DNA from: Pacificispira sp002696645
GTDB lineage: Bacteria; Pseudomonadota; Alphaproteobacteria; UBA8366; Aestuariispiraceae
NCBI RefSeq assembly: GCF_048892425.1
Contig: NZ_JBLZHU010000004.1
Location: forward strand, 1 to 64,000
Reading direction: 5' to 3'
DNA: 64,000 nucleotides
Each line of letters begins with the position of its first letter. Positions within the stretch are counted from its first letter, which is position 1. The notes below the pieces were generated by a model. The model worked only from the letters and a program-made list of their open reading frames with translations. It was not told the origin of the DNA and searched no databases. The translations under genes were made by a program, and so were the position numbers. Of this stretch, positions 51,609 through 61,701 are shown in pieces.

Positions 51609-52517
51609 TTAAAATTTATCGGGAATGGGGTCTTTGCAAATCTCTCTTATGCAGGAGCGCAGCCAACGATGCACCGGATCTGCATCCATTCGGGGGTGCC
51701 AGAACAAGGATATGGAAAAACCAGGCATCGGAAACGGTAAGGGAAAGCTGAACAGACCTGTCCGCAAGTGCTCCGTAAAACGCTCCGGCACCGTCGCGAT
51801 CAGATCAGATTTCTGAACCAGAGCCAAAGCGGTCGTGAATTCTTCCACCACGATTGCGATATCCCGACCTTGCGTCATGGCTTTCAACATCTCATCCGGG
51901 CGCGATGCGTCGGGACTGCGCCGTGCAACCAATATATGCCGCCCCTTAGAAAATCGATCCACTGTCACGTCGCCTTGGCTCAAGAAATGACCGTGTCGCA
52001 CAACACAGATAAATCGGTCTTCGTACAGGGACTGCATGCGCACTTCAGGGCCGGTCAATATGTCCAGAACCCCGGTTTCCAGATCAACGGACCCATCACG
52101 CAGTGCCTCCGAATCCTTGTTGGATTTATGCACGAACCGAAGACAAATTCCCGGTGCTTCCTGCTGAATTCGCTCCAACAGCCTGAGGGCGTAACTTTCA
52201 ACAAATCCACCCCGTGTGCGGATTGTGAAAGTTCTGGTCACGGTCTTTAGATCCGGCACTTCTGTTGGGCTGAGGACCCGTGCGGCCTCCTGCACCAATG
52301 TTGATACGGAATCGCGCATTTCTAAGGCGCGCGCGGTTGGGACAAGCCCCCTGCCCGCCCGAACCAGCAAGGGATCACCCGTTGCCTCCCGCAGTCGGGA
52401 CAACGCCCGGCTCATCGCGGAAGCACTCAGATTCAAACGCTTCGCCGCCCGCGTGACACTGCCTTCCGACAGCAGCACGTCCAGCGTAATCAGCAAATTC
52501 ATATCGGGCCGTATCAT
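51609..52517 (-). CDS. LysR-family transcriptional regulator
   Basis: The 302-residue protein has an N-terminal helix-turn-helix (GSVTRAAKRLNLSASAMSRALSRLREATGDPL) of the NodD/SyrM-like subgroup and an effector domain (VDLETGVLDILTGPEVRMQSLYEDRFICVVRHGH). It lies between the glyoxylate aminotransferase (same strand, 171 bp away) and a divergent MFS exporter 143 bp away. Either could be its target; the divergent MFS gene is the more classical arrangement. Confidence 0.9.
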   Translation of the reverse strand: MIRPDMNLLITLDVLLSEGSVTRAAKRLNLSASAMSRALSRLREATGDPLLVRAGRGLVPTARALEMRDSVSTLVQEAARVLSPTEVPDLKTVTRTFTIRTRGGFVESYALRLLERIQQEAPGICLRFVHKSNKDSEALRDGSVDLETGVLDILTGPEVRMQSLYEDRFICVVRHGHFLSQGDVTVDRFSKGRHILVARRSPDASRPDEMLKAMTQGRDIAIVVEEFTTALALVQKSDLIATVPERFTEHLRTGLFSFPLPFPMPGFSISLFWHPRMDADPVHRWLRSCIREICKDPIPDKF

Positions 52518-52660
52518 CGCAGAAGGATAACACAGTTCGATCCATTTGGTATGGCGTTAAACGCAATAATAAAATGTAAATGATGCACCTTCCGCAATAC
52601 CAGGAAGCGGGTTAAATTTCACCAATAGCAAACACAATTCGTTCAAGGTCGGAGTCTTCT

Positions 52661-54109
52661 GTGAGTTTCAATTCACCATCCCCTACCACACCCACACCGC
52701 CACGCAGCACGTCCCCCTGGGCGCTTGTCGCATTGGCGGTCTCTATGTTGCTTGCATCGCTGGGTGTCAGCATCGCAAATGTCGCCCTGCCCGCAATTGC
52801 GGAAGCCTTCGATGCGCCCTTCCATACGGTTCAATGGGTGGTGCTGGCCTATCTGCTGGCGATAACAATCATGATCGTCACGGCGGGTCGCTTAGGGGAT
52901 ATTCTGGGTCATAAACGTGTCCTGACCGGTGGCTTGATTCTATTCACCCTGGCTTCCCTTCTGTGCGGGGCCTCTCCAACGCTGCCCATTTTGATTGCCG
53001 CCCGCGCGTTACAGGGTGTTGGGGCTGCCGTCCTTATGGCATTAAGCTTGGCCCTGATCCGCGACACGGTGCCGCCTGAAAAAATCGGCACGGCAATGGG
53101 GCTGATGGGAACAATGTCCGCTATTGGCACCGCATTGGGCCCCTCTCTGGGCGGATTGTTGCTGGCAGGCCCAGGATGGCATGCGATATTCCTGATCGTC
53201 GTGCCCTTGGGCCTTGTGAACACAGTGTTGGTTCTGCGCACGATCCCGGCACATGACGCACGGGTCAAAGATACGCGATCCAGACTTGATGGATGGGGAA
53301 CGCTTTTCCTGGCAGGGGCCCTGGGCACCTATGCATTGGCCGTAACAATTGGCAACGGAACGCTGGAATGGCTTAACATTGGATTGATTATAGCGTGTGC
53401 CATCGCGATTGGATTGTTTATCCGGGTCGAAAAGGCTGCATCGGCCCCTTTAATCGAATTATCCGCACTGCGCGATTTAAGTCTAACCACCGGCCTGATT
53501 ACCAATTTCTGCGTCGCGACCGTTATGATGGCGACCCTGGTCGTGTTCCCGTTCTATCTTTCGCTTGCCTTGGGCCTGAACGCGGCGCTGGTCGGATTGA
53601 TCCTGACGGTTGGCCCGGTCCTGTCCGTAATCTGCGGCGTCCCATCAGGATGGCTGGTTGATCAATTGGGCGTATCCAGGATCATGTTCCTGGGGTTGTT
53701 TGCGATGGTTCTGGGTTGCCTGGCCCTGGCCCTTATGCCCACAGAGTTTGGCATCATCGGCTACATCGCCGCCATCGCAGTATTGTCGCCAGGCTATCAA
53801 TTATTCCAATCAGCAAATAACACAGCGATCATGTCTCCCGTCCCGACCGATCAGCGCGGCGTTATTTCCGGTATGCTGAATTTGTCCCGTAATCTGGGGC
53901 TGATCACAGGGGCCGCTGTGATGGGGACGATTTTTACCTATGGCGTTGGCAGGTCCGATATTGTCAAAGCGGCCCCGACGGCCGTTGCAACGGGAATGCA
54001 CACAACCTTTGCTGTGGCGACCATTATAATTGCCTTTGCCCTGTGCCTGGCGATCATAACCTACAAACGCGCATCGGGTAGGGTCCCGTTAGAGACCCCG
54101 CAACACTAA
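52661..54109 (+). CDS. DHA2-family MFS drug efflux transporter
   Basis: The 482-residue inner-membrane protein has 14 hydrophobic segments. Family motifs are SLGVSIANVALPAIAEAF in TM1, RLGDILGHKRVLTGG in loop 2-3 and RALQGVGAAVLMALSLALI in motif C. The start is GTG 52661 with GGAG upstream. The protein resembles EmrB/QacA exporters but has no adaptor gene. It is probably controlled by the divergent LysR regulator. Its stop overlaps the convergent hyuB stop by 4 bp. Confidence 0.88.
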   Translation: MSFNSPSPTTPTPPRSTSPWALVALAVSMLLASLGVSIANVALPAIAEAFDAPFHTVQWVVLAYLLAITIMIVTAGRLGDILGHKRVLTGGLILFTLASLLCGASPTLPILIAARALQGVGAAVLMALSLALIRDTVPPEKIGTAMGLMGTMSAIGTALGPSLGGLLLAGPGWHAIFLIVVPLGLVNTVLVLRTIPAHDARVKDTRSRLDGWGTLFLAGALGTYALAVTIGNGTLEWLNIGLIIACAIAIGLFIRVEKAASAPLIELSALRDLSLTTGLITNFCVATVMMATLVVFPFYLSLALGLNAALVGLILTVGPVLSVICGVPSGWLVDQLGVSRIMFLGLFAMVLGCLALALMPTEFGIIGYIAAIAVLSPGYQLFQSANNTAIMSPVPTDQRGVISGMLNLSRNLGLITGAAVMGTIFTYGVGRSDIVKAAPTAVATGMHTTFAVATIIIAFALCLAIITYKRASGRVPLETPQH

Positions 54110-55752
54110 GCAGCCCCGTCATACTCATAGGTTTCACGCGCTTGTTCAATGGTCAGAAAGCCATCTTCAATATCCTGGCGCACGGCGTCCTGGGGTCGGT
54201 CTTTTGGGGATCCATAGCCCCCGCCGCCTGCTTGTTTCAAGGTAAGAACGCTGTTGGGGGGCAGCCGGAACGATCCCTGCCCGCTGGTTTCGCGCCCGTC
54301 GATCAGATGCGCCCTGGGCGCGCCATTGCCACCCCCGAACAATCCTTTCGCGGGGAAGCGGGTGCGGTTGGACATGGCATGTACGGTTACATCCTGACCA
54401 GTCATATTGCGCATGGATACGACCTGACCAACGCCGCCGCGATACTGTCCCACACCACCGGAATCGGGACGCAGGATCTTTTCTTCAACGCGCAGACCAC
54501 TCAGCGATTCAAACACTTCAATCGGGGTTGTGCCCATATTGGACGATCCAGGCGTTGTCTGTCGCCCATCCAACCCCTGCAACGCGCCAAAGCCCCCAGC
54601 AGCGCAATACGTCACCGACATGCCCGACCCGTCCGGCAAATGCCCTTGCAAGGTCAGGAAATCAATCAGGCCACTATCTGCCGCAACCTGATCGGGCAGA
54701 ATCTTCGACACCGTGTCAAAGACCAGCGGCACCACGAAATGCCCGATTGCATGACGCCCTGCCGATGGGGCGGGCGGTACCGCATTCAGGATACAGCCGA
54801 CCGGGGCTGAAACCTCAATCAGGGCAGAGGAGCCCTCATTATTGGGAATCATGGGTGTTGTCAGGCACTTTGCAGCATATAGCGCCATGGAGCGCGTATA
54901 GCAGATCGGCACGTTCGAGCCGAACCGAACACAGCCTTCCGTGCCGGTAAAATCAATAGACAAACGGTCGCCAAGCTTTTTCACGGTACAGACCAGACGC
55001 CTGGTTTCCTCCCCCGCTTCCACCAGCACTTCGCCGGTATGCTGTCCGTCCGGCCAGGCCAGCAAGGCCTGACGCAAGGCGTCTTCCGATTGTTGCAGGA
55101 TCGCATTGGCCAGCGGCTCCAGAGAAGAGCAGCCGTAGGTTTCCATGAAATCCACCACCTGTCTGGTCACGACGGAGGTGCAACTGATATTGGCGTGAAT
55201 ATCGCCGATCACCTGATCGGGCACCCGCACATTCAGGCGGATCAGGTTCATGAAATCCTGATTGACCACACCGGCTTTCACCAGTTTTACGACGGGAAGC
55301 CGCAGCCCCTCGTGATAAATCTCCGTCGCGGAGGCGGAAAAGCCCATCCCCCCGATATCGGGCAAATGGCTGATGCTCATAGCATAGCCGACCAGATCAC
55401 CCTTCAGATAAATCGGGCGCATCACCGCGATATCATACATATGACCGGTGCCAAATACCGGATCATTGGACACAACAACATCCCCTGCTTCCAGGCTTTC
55501 CGGTGGGATTTTGTCCAGCATATGGCGCAGGGTAGTTGATGCCGTTCCGATAAAGACCGGAATACATTTTGCGGATTGTGCGATGATCCGCCCCCGCAAA
55601 TCAAAAATCAGAACGGACAGATCAAACCCTTCCCGAACCAACGTGGAAAAGGATGTACGCACCAGGGCCGCAGCCCCTTCATCTGTGATGGAGATAAGCC
55701 GATCCCACATGATGGAAAGATCGATAGCGTCGAAAGACTGAGGGGCAGACAT
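54106..55752 (-). CDS. hyuB: Hydantoinase B/oxoprolinase family protein
   Basis: The 548-residue protein shows hydantoinase B features: IDLSIMWDRLISITDEGAAALVRTSFS at the N-terminus, DLRGRIIAQSAKCIPV, VSNDPVFGTGHMYDIAV, SHLPDIGGMG and the C-terminal SGGVGQYRGGVGQV. With HyuA it forms the ATP-dependent hydrolase of five-membered cyclic amides (N-methylhydantoin, 5-oxoproline or hydantoin). It starts 25 bp after hyuA and is translated from the same message. Its C-terminus overlaps the MFS gene end. Confidence 0.92.
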   Translation of the reverse strand: MSAPQSFDAIDLSIMWDRLISITDEGAAALVRTSFSTLVREGFDLSVLIFDLRGRIIAQSAKCIPVFIGTASTTLRHMLDKIPPESLEAGDVVVSNDPVFGTGHMYDIAVMRPIYLKGDLVGYAMSISHLPDIGGMGFSASATEIYHEGLRLPVVKLVKAGVVNQDFMNLIRLNVRVPDQVIGDIHANISCTSVVTRQVVDFMETYGCSSLEPLANAILQQSEDALRQALLAWPDGQHTGEVLVEAGEETRRLVCTVKKLGDRLSIDFTGTEGCVRFGSNVPICYTRSMALYAAKCLTTPMIPNNEGSSALIEVSAPVGCILNAVPPAPSAGRHAIGHFVVPLVFDTVSKILPDQVAADSGLIDFLTLQGHLPDGSGMSVTYCAAGGFGALQGLDGRQTTPGSSNMGTTPIEVFESLSGLRVEEKILRPDSGGVGQYRGGVGQVVSMRNMTGQDVTVHAMSNRTRFPAKGLFGGGNGAPRAHLIDGRETSGQGSFRLPPNSVLTLKQAGGGGYGSPKDRPQDAVRQDIEDGFLTIEQARETYEYDGAA

Positions 55753-55777
55753 TCCACCAAACTCCTAAAATAATACG

Positions 55778-57859
55778 TTAAGCCTGACCGATTTCGGCCA
55801 TCAAATGACCACTGGGATGAACCGAAGCCGTATCCCCCGCATCCAACAACACCGTGGATTCGTTTTCCTCGACCAGGCAAGGACCTTCCACGACATCCCC
55901 TGCGCGCAATAAATATCGATCATAGACCGGACAATCGATCATTCCACCGGCCAGTCCGAAATAGGCCTGGCGATGCCCCTTCAAGGCATCTTTCGATACG
56001 GTGCGGGAGGTTACTTCTCCCCCAATCAGGGGAAAATCAGGATCGGGGCCACGGGCCTCCACCTTCCAACTGACAATTTCCAGGGGCAGGTCCAGCAAGG
56101 TTTCGAAGACGTCACGATAGGCCGCCTCAAACAAGGGGCGCAGTTGGGACACCAGATCGACTGATGAAACCCCATCGGGCAGGCGGATTTCAATATCATA
56201 ACCCTGACCGCAATATCGCATGTCCAAACGCCGATCCAGCGTAATCTGGGACCGGGACAGATTGTTTTCCAACAGATAGGACATCGCCGACGTTTCAACC
56301 GGGGCCATGGCCGCATCGAAACTGTCGGCATCCAGGTCATCGATCTTCATGCGATTTGATCGAACGGTTTCAAAAGCCATGGCACCGACCAGCATGCCAA
56401 AGGCGGACATGACACCAGCACCGGCTGGAAAGATCACTTTCGGCACCATCAGCTTCCGGGCGATCCGCGCGGCATGCAACGGTCCCCCGCCTCCGGATGC
56501 CGTCATCACGGCCCGACGATAGTCAAATCCCCGCTCTGTCGCATGAACGCGAAAAGCGCGGCTGATATCTTCATTGGCGACATCATGGGCCCCCCAGGCG
56601 GCGCGAATGACATCCAGATTCAAAGGATCTGCATATCGGGAAATGGCACCCTGTGCCGCCCCTGCATCCAGCGTCATGCGGCCGCCCAGGAAGCCTTTTG
56701 GATCCAGATATCCCAGCGTCAAATTGGCATCAGTCAGTGTTGCATCCTGCCCCCCGCGCCCATAGCAGGCGGGACCGGGTTCAGAACTGGCACTGCGCGG
56801 CCCAACCCGAAGCCTGTTCAGGCTGTCAATTGACACGATGCTGCCACCGCCCGACCCGATTTCACACATATCGATGACAGGAATACGCAACTGCAAACCA
56901 CTGCCGCTTTTATGCTTATAGGTTCGCGCTGCCTCAAATTCATAGGTCTTATAGGGCAGGCCCTTCTTGACCAGGGCTCCCTTGGCGGTTGTGCCCCCCA
57001 GATCAAACGACAACAGATTATCAATACCAAGATCCCGCCCAAGACGAGCAGACATCAAAACCCCTGCCGCAGGCCCTGATTCCAACAGGCGGACCGGGAA
57101 TCGTCGCGCTGTGTCCGGCGTCGTCAATCCACCACTGGAACCGATAATGACCAACTGACCGTGATATCCTAACTCCTCCAATCCCTGTTCAAGCCGCTTT
57201 AAATAGGCATCCACCAAGGGCTGCGAATAGGCGTTCGCACAGGTCGTCGTCCATCGTTCGAATTCACGGGCATAGGGGAAAACGTCTGAAGATGTGCAGG
57301 CGAACAGATTCGGAAACCGCCGGGCGACGATCTGACGGCTTTGTTCTTCGTGATCGGGATTGGCATAGGAATGCATATAGCAAATCGCAATCGCCTCCAC
57401 GCCCTGCTGTTCCACCAAATCCGCGACCTTCTGTTCGACCTCTGCCGGATCCAGGGGGGTCAGGACGCTGCCATCATACCAAATCCTTTCGCCAATCTCC
57501 GCCCTCAGCGCCCGTGGCACCAGCGGCTCGGCAAATTGCAGGCGCAGGTCATACAGGTCATAGCGTTGTTCTTGACCAATATCGAATGTGTCGCGAAAGC
57601 CCTGGGTAACCAGCATGCCGACACGCGCGCCCCGCCGTTCGATCAGCGCATTTGTGACCAGCGTCGTGCCGTGTACGATTTCGGTGATGTCATTGATGGA
57701 GAGATCATTTTCCTGAACGATGGCCGCAACCCCTTCCAATACGGCGCGGGCCGGATCTCGCGGTGTCGTCAGCCGCTTGTGAACTGCGGTCGCACCATCA
57801 GGTCGGATGAGGGCAAAATCTGTAAAAGTTCCACCAATATCAATGCCCAAGCGTGCCAT
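55778..57859 (-). CDS. hyuA: Hydantoinase A/oxoprolinase family protein
   Basis: The 693-residue protein is an ASKHA-fold ATPase: the phosphate-1 motif RLGIDIGGTFTDFALI at the start, HGTTLVTNALIERRGARVG, then LLSFDLGGTTAKGALV and TASGGGGPLHAARIARKL. It couples ATP hydrolysis to opening of a cyclic amide together with HyuB. Activities of relatives include N-methylhydantoin amidohydrolase and 5-oxoprolinase; sequence alone does not choose. A nearby NCS1 permease and a sarcosine/dimethylglycine-dehydrogenase-like gene favour a hydantoin-type substrate. A 225-bp gap upstream should hold its promoter. Confidence 0.92.
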   Translation of the reverse strand: MARLGIDIGGTFTDFALIRPDGATAVHKRLTTPRDPARAVLEGVAAIVQENDLSINDITEIVHGTTLVTNALIERRGARVGMLVTQGFRDTFDIGQEQRYDLYDLRLQFAEPLVPRALRAEIGERIWYDGSVLTPLDPAEVEQKVADLVEQQGVEAIAICYMHSYANPDHEEQSRQIVARRFPNLFACTSSDVFPYAREFERWTTTCANAYSQPLVDAYLKRLEQGLEELGYHGQLVIIGSSGGLTTPDTARRFPVRLLESGPAAGVLMSARLGRDLGIDNLLSFDLGGTTAKGALVKKGLPYKTYEFEAARTYKHKSGSGLQLRIPVIDMCEIGSGGGSIVSIDSLNRLRVGPRSASSEPGPACYGRGGQDATLTDANLTLGYLDPKGFLGGRMTLDAGAAQGAISRYADPLNLDVIRAAWGAHDVANEDISRAFRVHATERGFDYRRAVMTASGGGGPLHAARIARKLMVPKVIFPAGAGVMSAFGMLVGAMAFETVRSNRMKIDDLDADSFDAAMAPVETSAMSYLLENNLSRSQITLDRRLDMRYCGQGYDIEIRLPDGVSSVDLVSQLRPLFEAAYRDVFETLLDLPLEIVSWKVEARGPDPDFPLIGGEVTSRTVSKDALKGHRQAYFGLAGGMIDCPVYDRYLLRAGDVVEGPCLVEENESTVLLDAGDTASVHPSGHLMAEIGQA

Positions 57860-58084
57860 AATGCCCCTTTTTATACTGTCAAAAAAGCGTGCCCTTCTGC
57901 CATTTCCCGAACCAGCAGATGCAGCGACCGTTATGGTCTATCCGGGGGCGGCAGAATGCTCCCTCTATACCATCGATCTGGCAACGTCCATGGTGAAGAC
58001 GGAAGAACACTTTCAACTAAATGAGGGACCTTGCCGGAGCGCTAGAATCCTACACCAGTGTTTCTAAAACGACAGAATACAGGG

Positions 58085-59068
58085 TCAGGCGACCCCGGCA
58101 AGGGAACGGGCTTGATCCCAGATTGCATCGCTTAGATCGACGGGATCACTCTCTTCCTTGCCCTGTCCAGGCATCCGGGTGCCCTCGTCCAGGGCCACAC
58201 CTTCCTGAACCTGGCGCAAGCGATCAAAAAATGCGCCTGAGACATCGGGATCCATTAACAGATAGTACTGCCCCAGATCATGCGGGGGACCATCGGGGGC
58301 CTTCAGCGGTTTGACATCCCGACTAACCACGCCGCCGGTCAGCCCGGCTGCCAGCAATTCAGCCATCAAGCCAAATCCCCAGCCTTTATATCCCCCTAGA
58401 CTGACCAGTGAGCCGGCAATCGCCGCTTCCGGATCTGTGGTCGGTTGTCCGTCGGCATCCACGGCCCAGCCTTCGGGTATCCTCTGACCCGCAGCCTTGG
58501 CCATTGTGATCTTGCCCAATGCAACGGTGCTGGTGGACTGGTCAAACTGCATCGCCAGCCCCCCTTTTCCATCCGGCACGGAAAACGCGATCGGATTGGT
58601 ACCAATCACCCTAGTTTTACCCCCAGGCGCTGCCACGATAGGAGAGGCATTGGTAAATCCCATTCCAATCAAGCCTTTACGCGCTATTTGTTCGGTGAAG
58701 TATCCCAGTGATGTGCAGGTGTGGGCGTGACCAATTGCCAGGCTTGCGACGCCACAATCACGGGCTGCTGCAACCGCGACCGGAAGGCCGCGCGAAAAAG
58801 CCGGTTGCGCAAATCCAAAACAGGCATCCACGCTGACAGCGCCCGGACGTGGATGGGTGACGATTGGATCGACCGTGCCTTTCACGCGACCACTGGTGAG
58901 TTGCAGGCAATAGCTTTCCAGATAGTAGAGACCACAAATACGGTTTCCAACGGCCTCTGCCTTTCGAACCGCCCGCGCGACATCACCGGCTATCCAGGGC
59001 AAAGCACCATGCTTTTCCAGCGCTTTCCTGGTTACTGATTCTATATCAGCCAGCGATACCAATGCCAT
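58085..59068 (-). CDS. Ldh2-type (malate/L-lactate) NAD(P)-dependent dehydrogenase
   Basis: The 327-residue protein belongs to the Ldh2/YlbC-type fold unrelated to classical lactate dehydrogenase. It shows ASLAIGHAHTCTSLGYF, with His in place of the usual S-HfG site, then GMGFTNASPIVAAPGG and IGTNPIAFSVP, and GYKGWGFGLMAELLAAGLTGG. Members oxidise 2-hydroxy acids such as malate, lactate, sulfolactate or ureidoglycolate. It is 64 bp after the class II aldolase gene, suggesting joint action on a hydroxy acid. Confidence 0.85.
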   Translation of the reverse strand: MALVSLADIESVTRKALEKHGALPWIAGDVARAVRKAEAVGNRICGLYYLESYCLQLTSGRVKGTVDPIVTHPRPGAVSVDACFGFAQPAFSRGLPVAVAAARDCGVASLAIGHAHTCTSLGYFTEQIARKGLIGMGFTNASPIVAAPGGKTRVIGTNPIAFSVPDGKGGLAMQFDQSTSTVALGKITMAKAAGQRIPEGWAVDADGQPTTDPEAAIAGSLVSLGGYKGWGFGLMAELLAAGLTGGVVSRDVKPLKAPDGPPHDLGQYYLLMDPDVSGAFFDRLRQVQEGVALDEGTRMPGQGKEESDPVDLSDAIWDQARSLAGVA

Positions 59069-59132
59069 TGTTTACCAACCCTTTTTCTGAAATTCCAAAC
59101 CGATCCGCTGCCAGTCTTGTGTCCGCTTTGCC

Positions 59133-59909
59133 CTATTTACGCGCTGCGGCCGCCTCTTCGCGCCATAAATCCCAGGGGCGCTTCACCTGTGCCTCGATTG
59201 TGTCGGAACAGGTCTGGCATTCGCCCGGGGTCAGATAACGAACCGTTCCCATTTGCGTGGCTTGCATCTGATAGCGGGCATTCAATTCGGCATAGACCGC
59301 GCGATAGACCGCCTGTTGGATCGATCCGCCGACCACGGTTGAACCATGGCCCCGCATCAAGACGATATCTGAATTGGCAAAGCAATCCGCCAGGGCGCGC
59401 CCCTTATCGCGATCACTGATCAAAAGGCTGGTGGCATCGCCAAACTCTTCCCGAATTTCAAATATCGGGGCCGCCTGGCCAATAAATCCAGCCATATGAA
59501 ACATGGCGCGCAGCGGTGTGGATTCCACCACCGTCAATGGGACAATGGCATGGGAATGACTGTGAACAATGGACTGAACATCGGGCCGCTGGCGATAGAT
59601 TTCACCATGAATGAAGCGTTCCAGATAGACCCGGCGCGCTTCTGATCCGACAGGGTCTCCGTCCAGGGTGAATTCAACAATATCATCCTCTGTCACCTGA
59701 CCCGGTGCCATGTTCCGCGCCAGCAGAAAATGGTCTGGATTGTTTTCATGCCGGACACTGATATGACCGAATGCATCGACCACGCCCTGATCATAAAGAA
59801 TATGATTTGCCGCGACCAAATCCTCCAGAATGGCATTGGATATGCCGGAAGCATGTCGTGGTGATGTCTGTGTCATTGCAATTGCCTCTTTTTGATTGTT
59901 CCCACCCAT
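59133..59909 (-). CDS. Class II aldolase/adducin family protein
   Basis: The 258-residue protein has the zinc-binding motif SIVHSHSHAIVPLTV and a further His in LMRGHGSTVVGGSIQQAVYRA. The N-terminal GISNAILEDLVAANHILYDQGVVDAFGHISVR is typical of the family. Relatives are aldolases, epimerases, dehydratases or decarboxylases acting on sugar or hydroxy acids. It is upstream of the Ldh2 gene and has its own promoter region after the NCS1 terminator. The reaction is not decided. Confidence 0.87.
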   Translation of the reverse strand: MGGNNQKEAIAMTQTSPRHASGISNAILEDLVAANHILYDQGVVDAFGHISVRHENNPDHFLLARNMAPGQVTEDDIVEFTLDGDPVGSEARRVYLERFIHGEIYRQRPDVQSIVHSHSHAIVPLTVVESTPLRAMFHMAGFIGQAAPIFEIREEFGDATSLLISDRDKGRALADCFANSDIVLMRGHGSTVVGGSIQQAVYRAVYAELNARYQMQATQMGTVRYLTPGECQTCSDTIEAQVKRPWDLWREEAAAARK

Positions 59910-60045
59910 TTAACCGCCACACAAGGGGATGACATCCCATCCGCCAATCATGTGCAAAAACGTGACCCTGTTCTAATGCATTAAAATCAGGAAGTCCAAA
60001 TGCGATCATCATCCACCGATTATCAGAGATCGCCTGCCTTATGAC

Positions 60046-60079
60046 AGAAAAGGGCCGCAGTCGACTGTGACTGCGGCCC
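60046..60079 (-). terminator. Rho-independent terminator after the NCS1 permease gene
   Basis: GGGCCGCAGTC (60052-60062) pairs exactly with GACTGCGGCCC (60069-60079) over a 6-nt loop, and the minus-strand copy is followed by TTTTCTGT. It ends the operon that enters from the right edge and isolates the aldolase/Ldh2 genes. Confidence 0.85.
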
Positions 60080-60104
60080 CGGTTAATCGAATGCTTTCAA
60101 TCGA

Positions 60105-61499
60105 TCAGTAACCACCCTTTTGCGCGGGTTTAACCAACACCAGGGTTAGAACCCAGAACACCAGCCCCCCGATAACTGCGGAAGGCAAGGATGCTGTCAG
60201 CACTTCATAGGGTGTTTTGCTGACATAGGTCAGCGGGTCCAGCAGATAGACATAGGTCACGAAGCCAGCCGCCATGGCCAGCAAGGCCGCTGGATTGAAC
60301 CCGCCCCAATAATAGTAAGGCGCTGTGCTGGATCCATCATACAGGCCCCGAACACTGAGACGCTGTTTACGCAGGATCAGATAATCAACAATCTGGATCC
60401 CACATAACGGCGCAAAGAATACCCCGATGAAGGCCAGGAAGGTTCCAAAATTGTTGAAGAACAGATCCGGCACCACCACCCCGATCAAAGCAACCGGCAC
60501 CAATGCCAACAACAAGGTGACTTTCCAGGACAGTTTCCCAATGCCAGGTACGCTTTTCAGACCAACAGCGGTCGCATAAACTCCGATAATTGCCGTTCCC
60601 AGATTGGCCGCGATCACAAAGACAAGAGCGATGGCGCCATAGAATGTACCACCCAATTGGACCATCCAGGCGGAGGGGTCTGAGGTTTCCAACGCCAGGA
60701 TCGCCGCAAGACCGATCAGGCTTAACAACGGAACGGGCAATCCCATACCCAACATGGCTGGCATGCTGGCCGTGCTGGCATTTGGCGCAACACGCACCAT
60801 CGCACCGATATAGGGCCACCAGGACAACAGACTGACGATCCCGATTTCAATACCGGTCACATAGTCCCATTGGATATCGCCTGATGCATAGGCTGGCTTG
60901 GCCTCTGCCACCGCAGCGCCGTTTTGTGTCAGCAGCAGATAAACCATCCACAGGCCAACGCCGACAATGAAGAAGAACAGAATATTGGATGCCCGTTCGA
61001 TGCCGCTCTTGCCGGTCAACAGAACACCATAGACAACGGCACAGGCCACCAAAGTGGCAACCGGAAGGATCACATCTGTGGCCCCTTCCCCGACAAGACC
61101 GGTTGTCAGCAACAATTGAACAACAGACTTACCAAAGAAGATCAACAACAGAGAGTTCCATCCAATGATGGACGCATACTGAAGGAAGACCGTGATGATC
61201 CACCCACGCGACCCGAATTGGGGGCGCGCTGCCACGATGGAATCAATGCCATAGCGTGTTGCCGCAGGGACCACCGCTAGGGTCACCAACAACATGCCGA
61301 TCATGGCACCGGCTGTCATGGTGGCAAAACCCTGTTTCAGGTTCAGATAGTATCCAACATATTCCCCAATGATATAGCACCAGGTAGCAGAAGCCGCGAC
61401 CAGCAAGACAATGCCCAGTTCAATGCGGCCCCAGGTACGTTCGGACTTTACCAGCGGCCAATTGCTTTCATCAGCCGAATCTTTTGACGTATCGGTCAT
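60105..61499 (-). CDS. NCS1-family nucleobase/hydantoin-type permease
   Basis: The 464-residue inner-membrane protein starts at ATG 61499 (GGGGGTGG upstream) and has about 12 helices. Family features are WPLVKSERTWGRIELGIVLL at the N-terminus, YYLNLKQGFATMTAGAMIGML, PQFGSRGWIITVFLQYASIIGWN and FFAPLCGIQIVDYLILRK. NCS1 proteins take up cytosine, allantoin, purines or hydantoins (Mhp1) with Na+ or H+. It begins 1 bp after a 51-residue membrane protein gene. Given the hyuAB genes, a hydantoin-like or ureide solute is a reasonable guess. Confidence 0.87.
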   Translation of the reverse strand: MTDTSKDSADESNWPLVKSERTWGRIELGIVLLVAASATWCYIIGEYVGYYLNLKQGFATMTAGAMIGMLLVTLAVVPAATRYGIDSIVAARPQFGSRGWIITVFLQYASIIGWNSLLLIFFGKSVVQLLLTTGLVGEGATDVILPVATLVACAVVYGVLLTGKSGIERASNILFFFIVGVGLWMVYLLLTQNGAAVAEAKPAYASGDIQWDYVTGIEIGIVSLLSWWPYIGAMVRVAPNASTASMPAMLGMGLPVPLLSLIGLAAILALETSDPSAWMVQLGGTFYGAIALVFVIAANLGTAIIGVYATAVGLKSVPGIGKLSWKVTLLLALVPVALIGVVVPDLFFNNFGTFLAFIGVFFAPLCGIQIVDYLILRKQRLSVRGLYDGSSTAPYYYWGGFNPAALLAMAAGFVTYVYLLDPLTYVSKTPYEVLTASLPSAVIGGLVFWVLTLVLVKPAQKGGY

Positions 61500-61500
61500 C

Positions 61501-61656
61501 TTACCACCCCCACAGCAATAACAGCACCGGGCCAATGATGCCGGTCAACGCCAGCAACAGCCAATCCACACCTGTGAACCCAGCCCCTTGATTTTCCGGT
61601 TGTTCCAATTCCTGAATCCGGCGCTCCAATTCCGCCGGTAACGGTTCATCTGACAT
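61501..61656 (-). CDS. Small membrane protein associated with the NCS1 permease
   Basis: The 51-residue frame from ATG 61656 to TAA 61501 has a soluble start (MSDEPLPAELERRIQELEQP) and one C-terminal membrane helix (VDWLLLALTGIIGPVLLLLW) ending in GW. Its stop is separated from the permease ATG by one base (TAAG-ATG), so translation is coupled. I recall similar short proteins immediately upstream of NCS1 permeases in Proteobacteria. It may be an accessory subunit, but no function is established. Confidence 0.7.
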   Translation of the reverse strand: MSDEPLPAELERRIQELEQPENQGAGFTGVDWLLLALTGIIGPVLLLLWGW

Positions 61657-61701
61657 CCCCACTCTCCCTCTTTATGCGGAAATCACATCCGCGTGTTGTG
61701 G

